A stretch of 26,967 nucleotides of DNA from a virus. This document shows, piece after piece, positions 11,638 to 20,643 of the stretch. The stretch covers positions 1 to 26,967 of the IMG/VR virus record IMGVR_UViG_3300032242_000213; one strand, 5' to 3'. The translations under genes and the position numbers were made by a program. Below the pieces are notes generated by a model. That model did no database searches. It worked only from the letters and a program-made list of their open reading frames with translations, and had not been told where the DNA came from. Within the stretch, counting starts at the first letter, position 1, and every line of letters begins with the position of its first letter.

Positions 11638-12032
11638 AAACAGCAGAAGACGAAGCGTTTGAAGACATTGAGCGCAGACAAGGCGGCGGCTTTCCCGCTA
11701 AGAGGGGAATGGCTGCGGACAAATTGCATTGGTCTGACTGTGCGGTACATAACGGGCCAGCATACCCTGCGGGGCCGTGTGATTGCGGTGTAGCGCAGGA
11801 GCCTGTGGCGTGGATAACACCGGACGGAGAAGGATTCCGCATAAGGTTTTCAGCGCCGACAAATGATGTACCGCTTGGCTGGGATGCCCTTTACACCACC
11901 CCACCAAAACGCCCGTGGGTAGGGTTGAAACCGGAAGAAATCAATGCAGTGGATAAAGGATTTACTTCAAGTTCATCGTTTTATGCGGGCGCATTGTGGG
12001 CTCAAGCCAAGCTAAAGGAGAAGAACACATGA
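11634..12032 (+). CDS. Hypothetical phage protein, 132 residues
   Basis: The protein starts MKTAEDEAFEDIERRQGGGF, has a CAVHNGPAYPAGPCDCG cysteine/histidine segment (about residues 36-53), then QEPVAWITPDGEGF and LYTTPPKRPWVGLKPEEI. The EPVAW...LYTTPPK...WVGL pattern recurs in uncharacterised proteins of many proteobacterial phages. The ATG at 11634 overlaps the preceding stop. The mixed low-complexity start and conserved end suggest a modular protein. Role unknown. Confidence 0.78.
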   Translation: MKTAEDEAFEDIERRQGGGFPAKRGMAADKLHWSDCAVHNGPAYPAGPCDCGVAQEPVAWITPDGEGFRIRFSAPTNDVPLGWDALYTTPPKRPWVGLKPEEINAVDKGFTSSSSFYAGALWAQAKLKEKNT

Positions 12033-12229
12033 TTATGGACACCAAACTTATGCCCAACACTTTGATTGATTACGCTAGACCTTGCATGGACGCTGAAAAA
12101 GCGCTCAAAGATGCACATTGGGCCGTGCTAGAAAAGAAATACGAACTAGCTATCAGCAAGACGCTTGAGGCTATTGAAAGCGCAACGTTGATGCACGCCG
12201 CGCTAATTGAAATGTCACGCGAGCATTGA
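12029..12229 (+). CDS. Hypothetical helical protein, last gene of rightward operon
   Basis: The protein of 66 residues starts MIMDTKLMPNTLIDYARPCM and consists of two helices typical of a helical hairpin (KALKDAHWAVLEKKYELAIS and KTLEAIESATLMHAALIEMS). The ATG at 12029 overlaps the previous stop (ATGA). Its 3' end converges on and overlaps the endolysin gene by 15 bases, leaving no room for a terminator between the opposing operons. Confidence 0.75.
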   Translation: MIMDTKLMPNTLIDYARPCMDAEKALKDAHWAVLEKKYELAISKTLEAIESATLMHAALIEMSREH

Positions 12230-12739
12230 TGTTGCTGCGGTTTGTACCTGGTCTACGCGGGCCAGCCAGCCTTTGAGAAACTTTTGCTGGCTAGGGTTGG
12301 TGGTTGCGAGACCTTGGTAAAACCGTTGCTTTTGGTCAGCAAAATTGGCGAGTAGCCTTTGCTTGTTTGTTACGGCAACCTTGCCCAATGTGCCGCCGCC
12401 AATAACACCGTCGTCCACGGCCCCCACGGCCCGCTGGAGGAACTTTGCAGCGCGGCTAGTACCAGCGTTCACCGCGAAATCAAAAACGGCGTAATCAACG
12501 CCTACGGGTAGGTCATCACCCTTTACCTTATCCCAATACATGGCGCGGTAAAACGGCTTAACTGTTTCCTTGGTCAACGCTTTCATTTCGCCTGGCTCTA
12601 TTGGTCGGCCAAGAAAAGCAGCCCATGCGCCTGCGGTAACGCCTAAGTTAGTCTCACCGCCAGCGTCATCTTTGTCCCAAACGTAACCGCCTTCCGACTG
12701 CATTACTTTGTCAAAAGACGCATCAAAGTTGTCTTTCAT
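12215..12739 (-). CDS. Endolysin, glycoside hydrolase family 108
   Basis: This 174-residue enzyme has the GH108 signature near the start, MQSEGGYVWDKDDAGGETNL, with E16 as the probable catalytic acid. Then come YRAMYWDKVKGDDLP and YAVFDFAVNAG, typical of the family. The C-terminal part (from about residue 100, with FLQRAVGAVDDGVIGGGTLG) matches the PG_binding_3 peptidoglycan-binding domain. It would cleave host murein at lysis. No signal peptide or SAR anchor is seen, so export should depend on the holin encoded just upstream, to which it is coupled (ATGA). Confidence 0.94.
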   Translation of the reverse strand: MKDNFDASFDKVMQSEGGYVWDKDDAGGETNLGVTAGAWAAFLGRPIEPGEMKALTKETVKPFYRAMYWDKVKGDDLPVGVDYAVFDFAVNAGTSRAAKFLQRAVGAVDDGVIGGGTLGKVAVTNKQRLLANFADQKQRFYQGLATTNPSQQKFLKGWLARVDQVQTAATSMLA

Positions 12740-13143
12740 TTGGAGGCGACCCCATTGATTTTTTCAGCAGTACGCATACCACCAAGGCCCAACATTCCCA
12801 AAAGCAAAGGCATCATCGTGCCCATGTCCATAGGTGGAAACTTGATTGGATGGCCGTAAACCGCGCTACCCCATTCAGCCAACGGGCCAATGACAAACTG
12901 GACAGCAAAGCCTGCACCGCAGACCCAGCCTATGCCTGGCCGCCAGCCGCTGACAAAGATAGACGGGTTGGACGCTTCTGCTTTGTTGATGTCCATTTGA
13001 CCGGCAATCATGGACAACTCACCGCTTTGTTGCAGCTTAAACAGTTCCAGCTTGGCAGCCGCAGCTTGGGCAGGGTCAGGCCATAGCCTGTCCATTACTT
13101 TGCCACCAATGTCTAGCAATGCGGATACGGGGTCAAGCGCCAT
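12736..13143 (-). CDS. Holin of the GTA/3TM family
   Basis: The 135-residue protein has an N-terminal helical part, a segment SGWRPGIGWVCGAGFAVQFV (about residues 65-84) and two hydrophobic helices around 70-95 and 108-125. SxWRPxxxWV is the signature of 3TM phage holins. It would open the inner membrane for the endolysin encoded directly downstream. The start overlaps the preceding membrane protein gene by about 11 bases, as usual in lysis cassettes. Confidence 0.88.
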   Translation of the reverse strand: MALDPVSALLDIGGKVMDRLWPDPAQAAAAKLELFKLQQSGELSMIAGQMDINKAEASNPSIFVSGWRPGIGWVCGAGFAVQFVIGPLAEWGSAVYGHPIKFPPMDMGTMMPLLLGMLGLGGMRTAEKINGVASK

Positions 13144-13384
13144 TTGTTTCTCCTACTTTGATGTCATCCATGTGGCTACCAACCTTTAGACCGGACAACC
13201 ATCCAATGAGGCCACCGACGATGGTCTGAAAGGCTGGGCCGATGATTTCAAAAATCTTGGTGTTGTCCACTTCTTTAACAAACAGGCCGTGGACTAATGC
13301 CCCAATAAGGACAACGACAACGGAACAAAGTGTGGCGGTCACCATCATGGTCACCATGTAAATCAGCTTGTCTTTTGGTTCCAT
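13133..13384 (-). CDS. Two-span membrane protein of the lysis cassette
   Basis: The protein of 83 residues has a hydrophobic helix at about residues 8-33 and a second at about 45-65 (IIGPAFQTIVGGLIGWLSGL), with a hydrophilic tail. Two starts are possible, GTG 13387 and ATG 13384; ATG is preferred because AAAGGG is seven bases upstream of it and it overlaps the previous stop (TGATG). It could be an antiholin or second holin. Confidence 0.7.
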   Translation of the reverse strand: MEPKDKLIYMVTMMVTATLCSVVVVLIGALVHGLFVKEVDNTKIFEIIGPAFQTIVGGLIGWLSGLKVGSHMDDIKVGETNGA

Positions 13385-13656
13385 CACTTTGCCCTTTCGT
13401 ACAGTTTTTCTATCTTTGAGCGAATCTTTACGCTGTCAACCGTGCCTAGCGTTTGCGCCAAATTGTTGTAAATAAGTCCAAGACTTTGCTTAGTGCAGTA
13501 TGGGCCTGATTCATCAAGCCATTCAAGTATTCTTTCATATCGTTCCTTTGGGTCTGTTGTTGATGCAATGTTTACAAAATCAGAAACGCTGCACTCATGC
13601 CGCACCGTTGCCGTTGCCATCAAGGACAACACAAACAAGGCGACAAACCATCTCAT
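13384..13656 (-). CDS. Exported hypothetical protein of the lysis cassette
   Basis: This protein of 90 residues begins with a signal peptide-like MRWFVALFVLSLMATATVRH, cleavable around residue 17. A mature part follows with two cysteines (C22, C54) that could form a disulfide, and a helical, charged end (IRSKIEKLYERAK). No lipobox is present. In this position a periplasmic lysis helper or spanin-like function is possible, but the mature part is not recognisable. The ATG overlaps the previous stop (ATGA). Confidence 0.7.
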   Translation of the reverse strand: MRWFVALFVLSLMATATVRHECSVSDFVNIASTTDPKERYERILEWLDESGPYCTKQSLGLIYNNLAQTLGTVDSVKIRSKIEKLYERAK

Positions 13657-13823
13657 TTAGCATGGGTCAACAATGAATAGATGATGCCTGCCATACCGGT
13701 CAACATGGCTCCAGCAAACCAAATAATGACCTTTTCCAAGCGGTCAAGGCGCATTTGAATTTGCTCATAACGCTCCGCGCAAACGGCTTCATGGCTGTTC
13801 AGTTTTGCAAGTGTTTCGTCCAT
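13653..13823 (-). CDS. XhlA-like small coiled-coil/membrane protein
   Basis: ATG 13823 to TGA 13653 encodes 56 residues starting MDETLAKLNSHEAVCAERYE, an amphipathic helix, followed by QMRLDRLEKVIIWFAG and one hydrophobic span ending at SLLTHAK. This resembles XhlA-type lysis accessory proteins, which pair a short coiled coil with one transmembrane helix. The stop overlaps the next ATG. It is the first gene of the lysis cassette after the collar fibre. Confidence 0.75.
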   Translation of the reverse strand: MDETLAKLNSHEAVCAERYEQIQMRLDRLEKVIIWFAGAMLTGMAGIIYSLLTHAK

Positions 13824-13826
13824 GAT

Positions 13827-14369
13827 TTATGACTTCTGAATAAACGCCAGGGCGTAATAAGTTGGAAGATTTGTGCCGACGCTCGATGTCACCGAACTGG
13901 TGAAGCCTCCGGTGTTGCCGACTGAGTAGGTGTTACCCGCACCAACAACGAAGCTATCTTTAAGGTTGGGCGTGCCATTTGTCCCGTCGCAAAGGTAGTA
14001 GCCCGATGGGATTGACCCAATAGACCCCGACCACATGATGATGCCGCCCGATGGTACGGCGCTGACAGATGGGCTTGTTCCGATGATTCCATAAAGGTTA
14101 TCGTAGGTTTGGATTGTGACATTGGCGCTGGTGGTGAGGACAAACTTGTAATTCGTGCCAGCCGTAAGCCATATCTCTTGCGGCGGCCGACCATCCGTTC
14201 CAAGCTGGATAGGATTGGTGTTCGCAGTCGTTCCTGCCGATGTGGTGTAGGTTGCCGCAGGCGTAGTGCTACCGGCCACATAGGTGTAAATATACCCACC
14301 CGTAAGCGGCAAGCCCGTTGTGGTGAAGAATTGGAACCCGTTACCGATGGGTGATAAATTTACTGCCAT
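13827..14369 (-). CDS. Tail fibre with head-binding-like N-terminus and collar domain
   Basis: The protein of 180 residues has two parts. Residues 1-95 resemble the N-terminal, P22 tailspike-like particle-binding region (GGYIYTYVAGSTTPAATYT, then NPIQLGTDGRPPQEIWLTAG and a YKFVL strand). The second part has a phage tail collar motif: GGIIMWSGSIGSIPSGYYLC, DG, then TPNLKDSFVVGAG, ending in YYALAFIQKS. It would attach to the tail and contribute to host recognition. AAGGA stands five bases before the ATG. It is short for a fibre and may be a base part carrying other fibres. Confidence 0.82.
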   Translation of the reverse strand: MAVNLSPIGNGFQFFTTTGLPLTGGYIYTYVAGSTTPAATYTTSAGTTANTNPIQLGTDGRPPQEIWLTAGTNYKFVLTTSANVTIQTYDNLYGIIGTSPSVSAVPSGGIIMWSGSIGSIPSGYYLCDGTNGTPNLKDSFVVGAGNTYSVGNTGGFTSSVTSSVGTNLPTYYALAFIQKS

Positions 14370-14370
14370 G

Positions 14371-17154
14371 TTAGTCCTTGGTATTTGGTGGAAGCATATC
14401 TTTTAACTGAATTCCAGCAGCAGGCGAAATTATCCGCGTAACTTCTGCTCGACGTGCTGCGTCTGCAGCCTCTTGAGCCATGCGTTCTTGTCTTGCCCTA
14501 AACATGGGTTTCATTACCGATAAAAGAACGCCACTTTTACCGCCTGTCGCAACATTTGCTGCGGTTTCACCAAGACCTAATGCTACTTCTTTTACTGCAT
14601 TTACTCCTGCTTGTCGTTCACTTGTGATAGCTGTTTGCGATACATTGGCGCTACCACCACCACGATTCCTAACGTGCTCAGACAGTTCCGCTACATCGCC
14701 AATATTTCGCAATCTGTTCGCAACTTCTGAACCCGCAATCAAGTCTAAATTAGGGCCAAGTTTGTTTAATTCTTTTCGCAATGCTTGCTGACTAACATTG
14801 CCTTTATCGTCAATAACACCTGATTTTTGTTTTAAATAATCCACTAATCCCGAAATAATTTCGTGATGAGCAGGCGAGTTTTTCCCAACTAACTCAATGG
14901 CGCGGCTTAAATCAGCGGCTGTAGTTTTATTTCCTGTTACAAAATTTTCAAAGAAATTTTTTGAGGCTGGATGCGGAACATTACCAGTTTCTATTTCAAC
15001 AGGTGTTCTATTGTCTTCATATGCCAATGAATAAAGTTTGTTAAATGTTGACTTTTCAGGGTCTAACAAATCTTTTTGACGTTTAAATAAACTTCTAGCG
15101 TAATCAGCTTTGTCTTTGAATGCAACAGCGTTTTCATCTTTCATTGGCAATTCTTCAATTGCATCACGAAGAAGATTCAAAACATGAACTTGCGTTCCAT
15201 CACCTGCTTTTTGTGCTTTTCGTGTATCTGAAGCAATATCTGTTCTTAAATTTTCAAAATCAATTCCGGAACCTTGGTAGCTTCCATTTGCATAAGCATC
15301 TAACGTATCTTTAAGTTCTTTTGGAATTCTATTAGTGCGTTTTGTTAATTCAACTTTTTGCAAACCATTTAGGGCTGCTTGTTGCATATCAACAGCAAAA
15401 TTATTATTTGTGTCATTTAAATCATCATAAGCATTTTTAATATTTGCATTGTCAACATTAACGTTGTTGGTTTTTACATTTTCCAAAACATTATTAGCTT
15501 TGCCTTGTTGCCCAACTCCAGTGCTGTCAGGCGCAAATTGTTCTTTGACATTATTGAAACCTTTAATTAAATATGGGTCTCGTTCTTCAAATTTTTTCCG
15601 CAAATCTTCATATCCAGGTTTCGCTTTTAAATTGTATTCATCAGACAACTTAGTTACGTTTTGCGTTGCTTGTCCTTCAGTAGGAATAAAATCAGGGTCA
15701 ACTTGTGCAAATTTGTTGTGAATTTGTATTGCGTTTAATTCTTCAGGCGTAATTTCAGATGGCGCTTTATTAGCAAGACTTGCTTGCAAATCTGGCCGCG
15801 CTTCAGCCAATGCAGCACGCACAGCATTTTCATGCGTTACACCAGCAGCGCCAACAGAAGAAGGCATTTCTGCCGCAACAGGCTGGGCTTCTGCTGCCGC
15901 AACAGGCGCAACAGGCTCCTCACCGAATGGGCCAGGCAATGCAAGCGGTGGCTTTTCACGATAAACACCAGTTTCATCAGGGGTCAATTCAACCGGCGGC
16001 TTAAACAATGGAGGCTCTGCGGAAGCAGCATAAGCAGCACCAAAATCGGCAGGCCGTTCAGCAGCTTGTGCGGCAGCTTGTGCTTGAGTTTGTTTTGCAG
16101 CCCGAGCAGCAGCTTGTTTAGCGGCGAATTGTTGACGCAATTGGTCAGCAGCGGCGGCATTTGCGGCAGCGCGTTGTTCAGCTTGGGCAGTTGTTGTTTT
16201 TCCTGCTTTTACAGTCGGCAATTCTGCAGCGGCCCCAATATTTTTAGATACAAATCTTTTGGCCTCAGGCAAACCCATCGTTAAAGCATTGACTACCAAA
16301 TTTGCATCAACAGGGTTCATTCCTGTCGCTTGGGCAACCTTGTTTCCTAAATATTCAAAAGGTGTAGCTACCGCACTTTGCAATCCTTGATATTGTGGGC
16401 TTTCCGTTGTTCCTGTCAGCCGCCCAAAAGGACTAGCTAATGGTGCTGCTATGCGTTTCCCCATTTCTTGGGCCATTTCAGGGCTAGTGCCAGCACCAAA
16501 AATGTTAGCTATTCGCGGGGCGGCTGTTCCAATAAACCCCAACATCTGAGATGGCAAACCCGCTACAACGTCAGCCGTAGATGCAAGCAATGCGGGCTTG
16601 TTGTTTCGTATGGTGTTAAACGCATCCATGAAATGCTTTGCCACGGGCGATAGCGGTGGAGGCGGGCCTCCAAGCGTGCCAGGCGCGGGCTGCACAGGCA
16701 AATGAATGTAATCAGCCAATGTTCCTGTTGCTGGAGCAGACGCGGCAGGCGCTATTGCGGGCGCAGACGCATTTGGCATGGCAACTGGTTGGCCGCCAAT
16801 AGATTGGATTTCTCGATTGAGTGCGCCTATTTGCGCTGCCACATTGGTTGCAGATGCCGTATCACCTTTTTGTAGATGGCCTGCCATTTGTTGGGCAAGT
16901 GCTGTTGCTTGTTGGCGTTTAGATTCAGCAATTGCTCTTAAATCAGCAGCATTGTTCGCCTCAACTTCTGCCCTTTGTGCGGCAGTGGGCATGGTTCGTT
17001 GAATTGTGGGAGCCGGTCTAACGGGAACAGGCGCAGGCGATGCAGCGGCTCTTGCAAACGGCACAACACTCGGCGCAGGAGACGGTGCGGGCGGCACTAC
17101 TGGCGGGGCAGCAGGAGCCGCAGGCGTGTCTAGAAAATCAGCAAGTGTGCTCAT
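14371..17154 (-). CDS. Large ejection-type internal virion protein
   Basis: This protein of 927 residues has a Pro/Ala-rich, disordered N-terminus (about 1-60), an Ala/Gln-rich helical region (about 60-105), a Gly/Pro-rich stretch, and a hydrophobic patch (about 190-240). Another Ala/Gln-rich coiled-coil segment follows (about 320-370). A long Asn/Lys/Asp-rich helical region lies at about 460-790, and an Arg/Ala-rich helical tail closes it. This matches the architecture of the largest P22-type ejection proteins, which leave the capsid with DNA and form a transenvelope conduit. The middle is distinctly AT-rich. Function is inferred from size, composition and position; there is no enzymatic motif such as a transglycosylase. 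Confidence 0.65.
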   Translation of the reverse strand: MSTLADFLDTPAAPAAPPVVPPAPSPAPSVVPFARAAASPAPVPVRPAPTIQRTMPTAAQRAEVEANNAADLRAIAESKRQQATALAQQMAGHLQKGDTASATNVAAQIGALNREIQSIGGQPVAMPNASAPAIAPAASAPATGTLADYIHLPVQPAPGTLGGPPPPLSPVAKHFMDAFNTIRNNKPALLASTADVVAGLPSQMLGFIGTAAPRIANIFGAGTSPEMAQEMGKRIAAPLASPFGRLTGTTESPQYQGLQSAVATPFEYLGNKVAQATGMNPVDANLVVNALTMGLPEAKRFVSKNIGAAAELPTVKAGKTTTAQAEQRAAANAAAADQLRQQFAAKQAAARAAKQTQAQAAAQAAERPADFGAAYAASAEPPLFKPPVELTPDETGVYREKPPLALPGPFGEEPVAPVAAAEAQPVAAEMPSSVGAAGVTHENAVRAALAEARPDLQASLANKAPSEITPEELNAIQIHNKFAQVDPDFIPTEGQATQNVTKLSDEYNLKAKPGYEDLRKKFEERDPYLIKGFNNVKEQFAPDSTGVGQQGKANNVLENVKTNNVNVDNANIKNAYDDLNDTNNNFAVDMQQAALNGLQKVELTKRTNRIPKELKDTLDAYANGSYQGSGIDFENLRTDIASDTRKAQKAGDGTQVHVLNLLRDAIEELPMKDENAVAFKDKADYARSLFKRQKDLLDPEKSTFNKLYSLAYEDNRTPVEIETGNVPHPASKNFFENFVTGNKTTAADLSRAIELVGKNSPAHHEIISGLVDYLKQKSGVIDDKGNVSQQALRKELNKLGPNLDLIAGSEVANRLRNIGDVAELSEHVRNRGGGSANVSQTAITSERQAGVNAVKEVALGLGETAANVATGGKSGVLLSVMKPMFRARQERMAQEAADAARRAEVTRIISPAAGIQLKDMLPPNTKD

Positions 17155-18572
17155 GGAATGATTCCCAATGCTTTGGCTCGTTCACGTTTTTTCAACAATT
17201 CTGCTCGTCTTTTTTCCGACATAGTTTGCATTATTTGCGCGGCATCTTCTTTAGTCATTTCTGTAAAGAACAATGCATCTGCCGCGCCATTCCATTCACG
17301 CAAACGATTTTGATAATCTGCTTTTCCAGCATAAGGCGCTAGAAAATGTGCTTTTTCTTCTTTAAATATAGCTTGGCCTTCAAGTTGGTTAATGACCTTT
17401 TGATTGCCCGCCAATGTCATGTTAGCACTTGGATTTGCCAATTCAGCTATTGAACGTGCAGCATCGGTGTTTCCACCAACAGCTTGAAGCAATTTGCTAT
17501 TTTTTATTAATTCTTCGGTGTTAGTTGTTTCCAATGTATTAAGAGGAATTCCAATTGCTTGTGCAACCTTAGACATAAATTGTTTTTTGTCTGAACCAAC
17601 ACCAGTAAAGGCAAGTGGAAGCACGCCGCGAATTGTGTCGTAAAGAGGACGTGTTCTAGAAGCATCGTTTGCTTCTGTGACAGTTGTATTCCAATCTGCT
17701 CCACTTGTAGTTCCAAACGCTGTTTGTGCTGCTTCTGCTGCTGGGCCAATTCCTGTATATTGTTTTTGACCTTTTGCATCAACAATATATTTTTTTCCTG
17801 TATTTTCTTCTACATATTCTTGGGTTGGTGGAACTTCTGTTTTAACTCCAAAGCCAACTGGTTGACCAGCCATTTGTCCAGTAAGCGCTTGATTTCCAGC
17901 GGTCACTGGCAAAATAGCATTGCCAACATTTATATTTGTAGGCGCAGGATATTTGCTATTTAATGCAGAAATTAATTGTTCATTAGTTCCTCGCATAAAA
18001 TCAATAATATGCGGCCTCAATGCTGCACCATTAAGATTTGGAACTCGGCCCAAAACCATGTTAACGTCTTCGTCTGTAATTCCTGGCAAAAGTTTCATTT
18101 GACTTTTTAATGAACTTTTTACTTTTTCAGACGTTAATTCTGAATCAGGCAAATTTAACAATTGCAATGCAATAGGGGCTGTTTGACTTGCAAATTTAAC
18201 GGACGCATCCAATACTGCGCCCCGCGCTCCTGCTTCGGCTGTTTTTGCTTCACTTGCAGCTTTGCTAATTGCTGATGGCGCTGTTTGTGCTGCTACATTT
18301 GCTTGCGTTTTAGCTAATGCGGCTTCTGACGCAATTTTGTCTGCTAAATCAGGATAAGTTCTTGCCAATTGGTCAAGTTCTAATTGCGCCTTTTGTTGTG
18401 CAATTGGATTTAACGCTTGTGCTTGTTGAGCTGCTAATTGCTTAATTTGCAATTCCAATGGATTTACAGCTTGCGCTTGTTTGTATTGCTGCGCGGATGA
18501 GGCAAGGTTCATCATGTCCGCAAGGGACGTTTGCGGCAAAGCGTTTTGGTATCCGGTGAAATAGTCAGCCAT
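17151..18572 (-). CDS. Second ejection-type protein
   Basis: The 473-residue product starts MADYFTGYQNALPQTSLADM and has an Ala/Gln-rich coiled-coil region (about 25-135). A mixed middle follows with VEENTGKKYIVDAKGQKQYT, and a helical C-terminus ends in a Lys/Arg-rich KRRAELLKKRERAKAL. It is coupled to the next gene (ATGA) and stands five bases after the third ejection protein. The order and composition correspond to P22 gp7/gp20/gp16 as a group. The gene is AT-rich relative to neighbours. Confidence 0.68.
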   Translation of the reverse strand: MADYFTGYQNALPQTSLADMMNLASSAQQYKQAQAVNPLELQIKQLAAQQAQALNPIAQQKAQLELDQLARTYPDLADKIASEAALAKTQANVAAQTAPSAISKAASEAKTAEAGARGAVLDASVKFASQTAPIALQLLNLPDSELTSEKVKSSLKSQMKLLPGITDEDVNMVLGRVPNLNGAALRPHIIDFMRGTNEQLISALNSKYPAPTNINVGNAILPVTAGNQALTGQMAGQPVGFGVKTEVPPTQEYVEENTGKKYIVDAKGQKQYTGIGPAAEAAQTAFGTTSGADWNTTVTEANDASRTRPLYDTIRGVLPLAFTGVGSDKKQFMSKVAQAIGIPLNTLETTNTEELIKNSKLLQAVGGNTDAARSIAELANPSANMTLAGNQKVINQLEGQAIFKEEKAHFLAPYAGKADYQNRLREWNGAADALFFTEMTKEDAAQIMQTMSEKRRAELLKKRERAKALGIIP

Positions 18573-18577
18573 AATTT

Positions 18578-20257
18578 TTACCCCGTAAACGCTTTAATGC
18601 CTGTCAATAATTTTGCAAAATCGCTTATTGAAGTACCGCCGCTAGTGGGCGTTGTTCCAGCAGTCGGCGTATTTTGTCCCAACAAAGTCGCCAAGAATGC
18701 CGTGTTAGCAGCGTTTGTCACGCCACCCGCACCGACTTGAGCCTGGCCAAGAATGTTGGCCGATTGAGCGTTTGCAAGGCTAGTATTGAGTCCAGTAATG
18801 CCTTGGCCGTAATTTGTGCCAGCGGTTCCTGCACCCGTGTTGGCAATCTGTCCAATGCCTGCAATTCCCGCAAGGTCAGAATAAATGTTTTGCCGTTGAT
18901 TTTGATAGTTATTGAATGCGTTCTGATACGCATTGCCCGCGTAGTTTTGTGTGTATTGATTAAGGCCGGTCAGCGCATTCCCACCTAGCGCACCACCGCC
19001 AACATTAGCCGCCCGCTGATTGGCTTGTTGGCCCTGTTGCAGCATGAAGTCATAGTTTGGAGCCAAGCCAGCTTGTAGGTCTGCCGCATTAAATTGGTGT
19101 GTCAGATACGGGTTCATGCCCGCAAGTTGATTTACCGCACCAACGCCTGCTGCTTGGTAAGGCGCTTGGTATCCAAGCTGTTGGTTGTAGATGTTGCCTA
19201 GCGTGTTTTGCGATGCTGCATTGGCAGCTTGTGTGGCTGCTATACCTTGCTGCATTGCCTCGCGGGTCGCAGAGGCGTTGTATAGCCCTGCTGCGCCTGT
19301 TCCTAACGCGGCAAGCTGAGTGCCCGACAAACCGCCGATTGCGCTACCCGCTTTGCCAAGCAAATCAGTTAAACCGGATGAACCTTGATTGAGTAAATCC
19401 GTCAGTGAACTTGCATTTCCTGCTGTTGCCAAATCATAAAGCGCGGAGCCAGCGCCAGTTGTGCCTGCGGCAGCGGCCAATTGTTCAGCAGTTAAACCAC
19501 CAGTAGCAGCCATTTGAGCGCCAGCAGAGCCTGGCCCCATTCCTGACGCAACGGCTTCATTAGCTGACATTCCAGCGGCGGGAATAGCTGAAGACGGAAT
19601 TGCTAGAGAGCCAATACCAGCGCCAGCACCAACTGCGGCGGGACTAATTCCAAGGCTAGGTGCGGCAGCTTGGGCGGCGGCATTTACGCCGTATCCCGCT
19701 TGACCGGTTAATGATTCAAGTGCAGCGGGTGTTAGGGCTGCGGGTGCAGCACCACCGCCACCTACAGCAGCGCTTAACGCTTCACCGCCTGCATCCATTG
19801 CGGCAGGGGCTAAGTTTGACAATGATGTGCCAACACTACCAGGCAAAGTATCAAGAACGGCATTCTGAGCCGCATTAGAAACAGATGCTTGTGATGCTAT
19901 TTGAGCGCTTTTTTGGATTGCCTCAGGAGACGATAAATCAATTGCGCCTGGATTCAGCATTTTGCCTGCGCCATACGACGTAATAAACGTCTCCAAACCT
20001 TTTTCAAGGTTGCCGCCGGTCTGAGATGTTTTGTTAGCCGCTAAGAATCCTGCGGTTACAGATGGCGGCACACCATAAGAAGCTGCAATAGCCGTGATTG
20101 CAGTTTCTAATCCTGGGCTGTTGGCAATGGTTTTGCCTACGTCCGTAACGCCTTGATTAATTGCTTTTTCAATAGGCTGCAAAGCGCCCGTTAACGCATT
20201 GCTAGTGCTTTGGATAACTTGTGCTACTGGGTTTATGATTTGACTGACTGCGCCCAT
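18578..20257 (-). CDS. Third ejection-type (DNA transfer) protein
   Basis: The protein of 559 residues is dominated by Ala, Gly, Gln and Asn. Its N-terminus (about 1-110) includes helical segments around AITAIAASYGVPPSVTAGFL; the middle is a long Ala/Gly-rich hydrophobic stretch (about 140-340). The C-terminal third has NYDFMLQQGQQANQRAANVG and LNQYTQNYAGNAYQNAFNNY, a Gln/Asn/Tyr-rich motif seen in DNA transfer/injection proteins of P22-like phages. Such proteins are ejected with DNA and may form a channel. Confidence 0.72.
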   Translation of the reverse strand: MGAVSQIINPVAQVIQSTSNALTGALQPIEKAINQGVTDVGKTIANSPGLETAITAIAASYGVPPSVTAGFLAANKTSQTGGNLEKGLETFITSYGAGKMLNPGAIDLSSPEAIQKSAQIASQASVSNAAQNAVLDTLPGSVGTSLSNLAPAAMDAGGEALSAAVGGGGAAPAALTPAALESLTGQAGYGVNAAAQAAAPSLGISPAAVGAGAGIGSLAIPSSAIPAAGMSANEAVASGMGPGSAGAQMAATGGLTAEQLAAAAGTTGAGSALYDLATAGNASSLTDLLNQGSSGLTDLLGKAGSAIGGLSGTQLAALGTGAAGLYNASATREAMQQGIAATQAANAASQNTLGNIYNQQLGYQAPYQAAGVGAVNQLAGMNPYLTHQFNAADLQAGLAPNYDFMLQQGQQANQRAANVGGGALGGNALTGLNQYTQNYAGNAYQNAFNNYQNQRQNIYSDLAGIAGIGQIANTGAGTAGTNYGQGITGLNTSLANAQSANILGQAQVGAGGVTNAANTAFLATLLGQNTPTAGTTPTSGGTSISDFAKLLTGIKAFTG

Positions 20258-20643
20258 TACAACCTCACTAAAAATTTATAGGTTCGATATTCCCCATCGT
20301 CAATCTTTTCTGACTCATAAGGGTACTTGGAATGCACCAAAAGCGTCGTGATTTTGGGGTTGTCGTAATAGGTGACGGCGTACTTGTAACCCTTTTCTGA
20401 CATTTTATCAAAGAACGCATTGCAATTTTTGACCAAATTGTCGGCTCTTTCGGCATTCATGGCGTGGAATTCAACCCCATCGTCCACATCATGCGTGAGA
20501 AAAAGCGTGTTGTCCTCGCGGTACAACTTGTATTTCCCGCGCAGCGCGTCCATCAGCCCGTCGTAGTATTGTTGGGTGGTGATGGCTTTCTTAGGGTAGT
20601 TCTTACCCAAGTCGGCGGCAAGGATTTCCTGAACGGTTTTCAT
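20257..20643 (-). CDS. Hypothetical protein between neck and ejection genes
   Basis: The protein of 128 residues starts MKTVQEILAADLGKNYPKKA and appears alpha/beta, with YKLYREDNTLFLTHDVDDGV, a helix NLVKNCNAFFDKM and strands YAVTYYDNPKITTLLVHSKY. Its stop and the next start overlap (TAATG). Position suggests a virion or assembly factor. No family recognised. Confidence 0.75.
   Translation of the reverse strand: MKTVQEILAADLGKNYPKKAITTQQYYDGLMDALRGKYKLYREDNTLFLTHDVDDGVEFHAMNAERADNLVKNCNAFFDKMSEKGYKYAVTYYDNPKITTLLVHSKYPYESEKIDDGEYRTYKFLVRL

Noticed and set aside
12200-12245. A bidirectional terminator between the convergent operons
   Set aside because: The two coding regions overlap by 15 bases and no stem with T-run was found.
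15784-16284. A 166-codon rightward frame rich in Cys/Ser/Phe
   Set aside because: It is the complement of the Ala/Gln/Pro-rich coding of the large ejection protein; composition follows from that.
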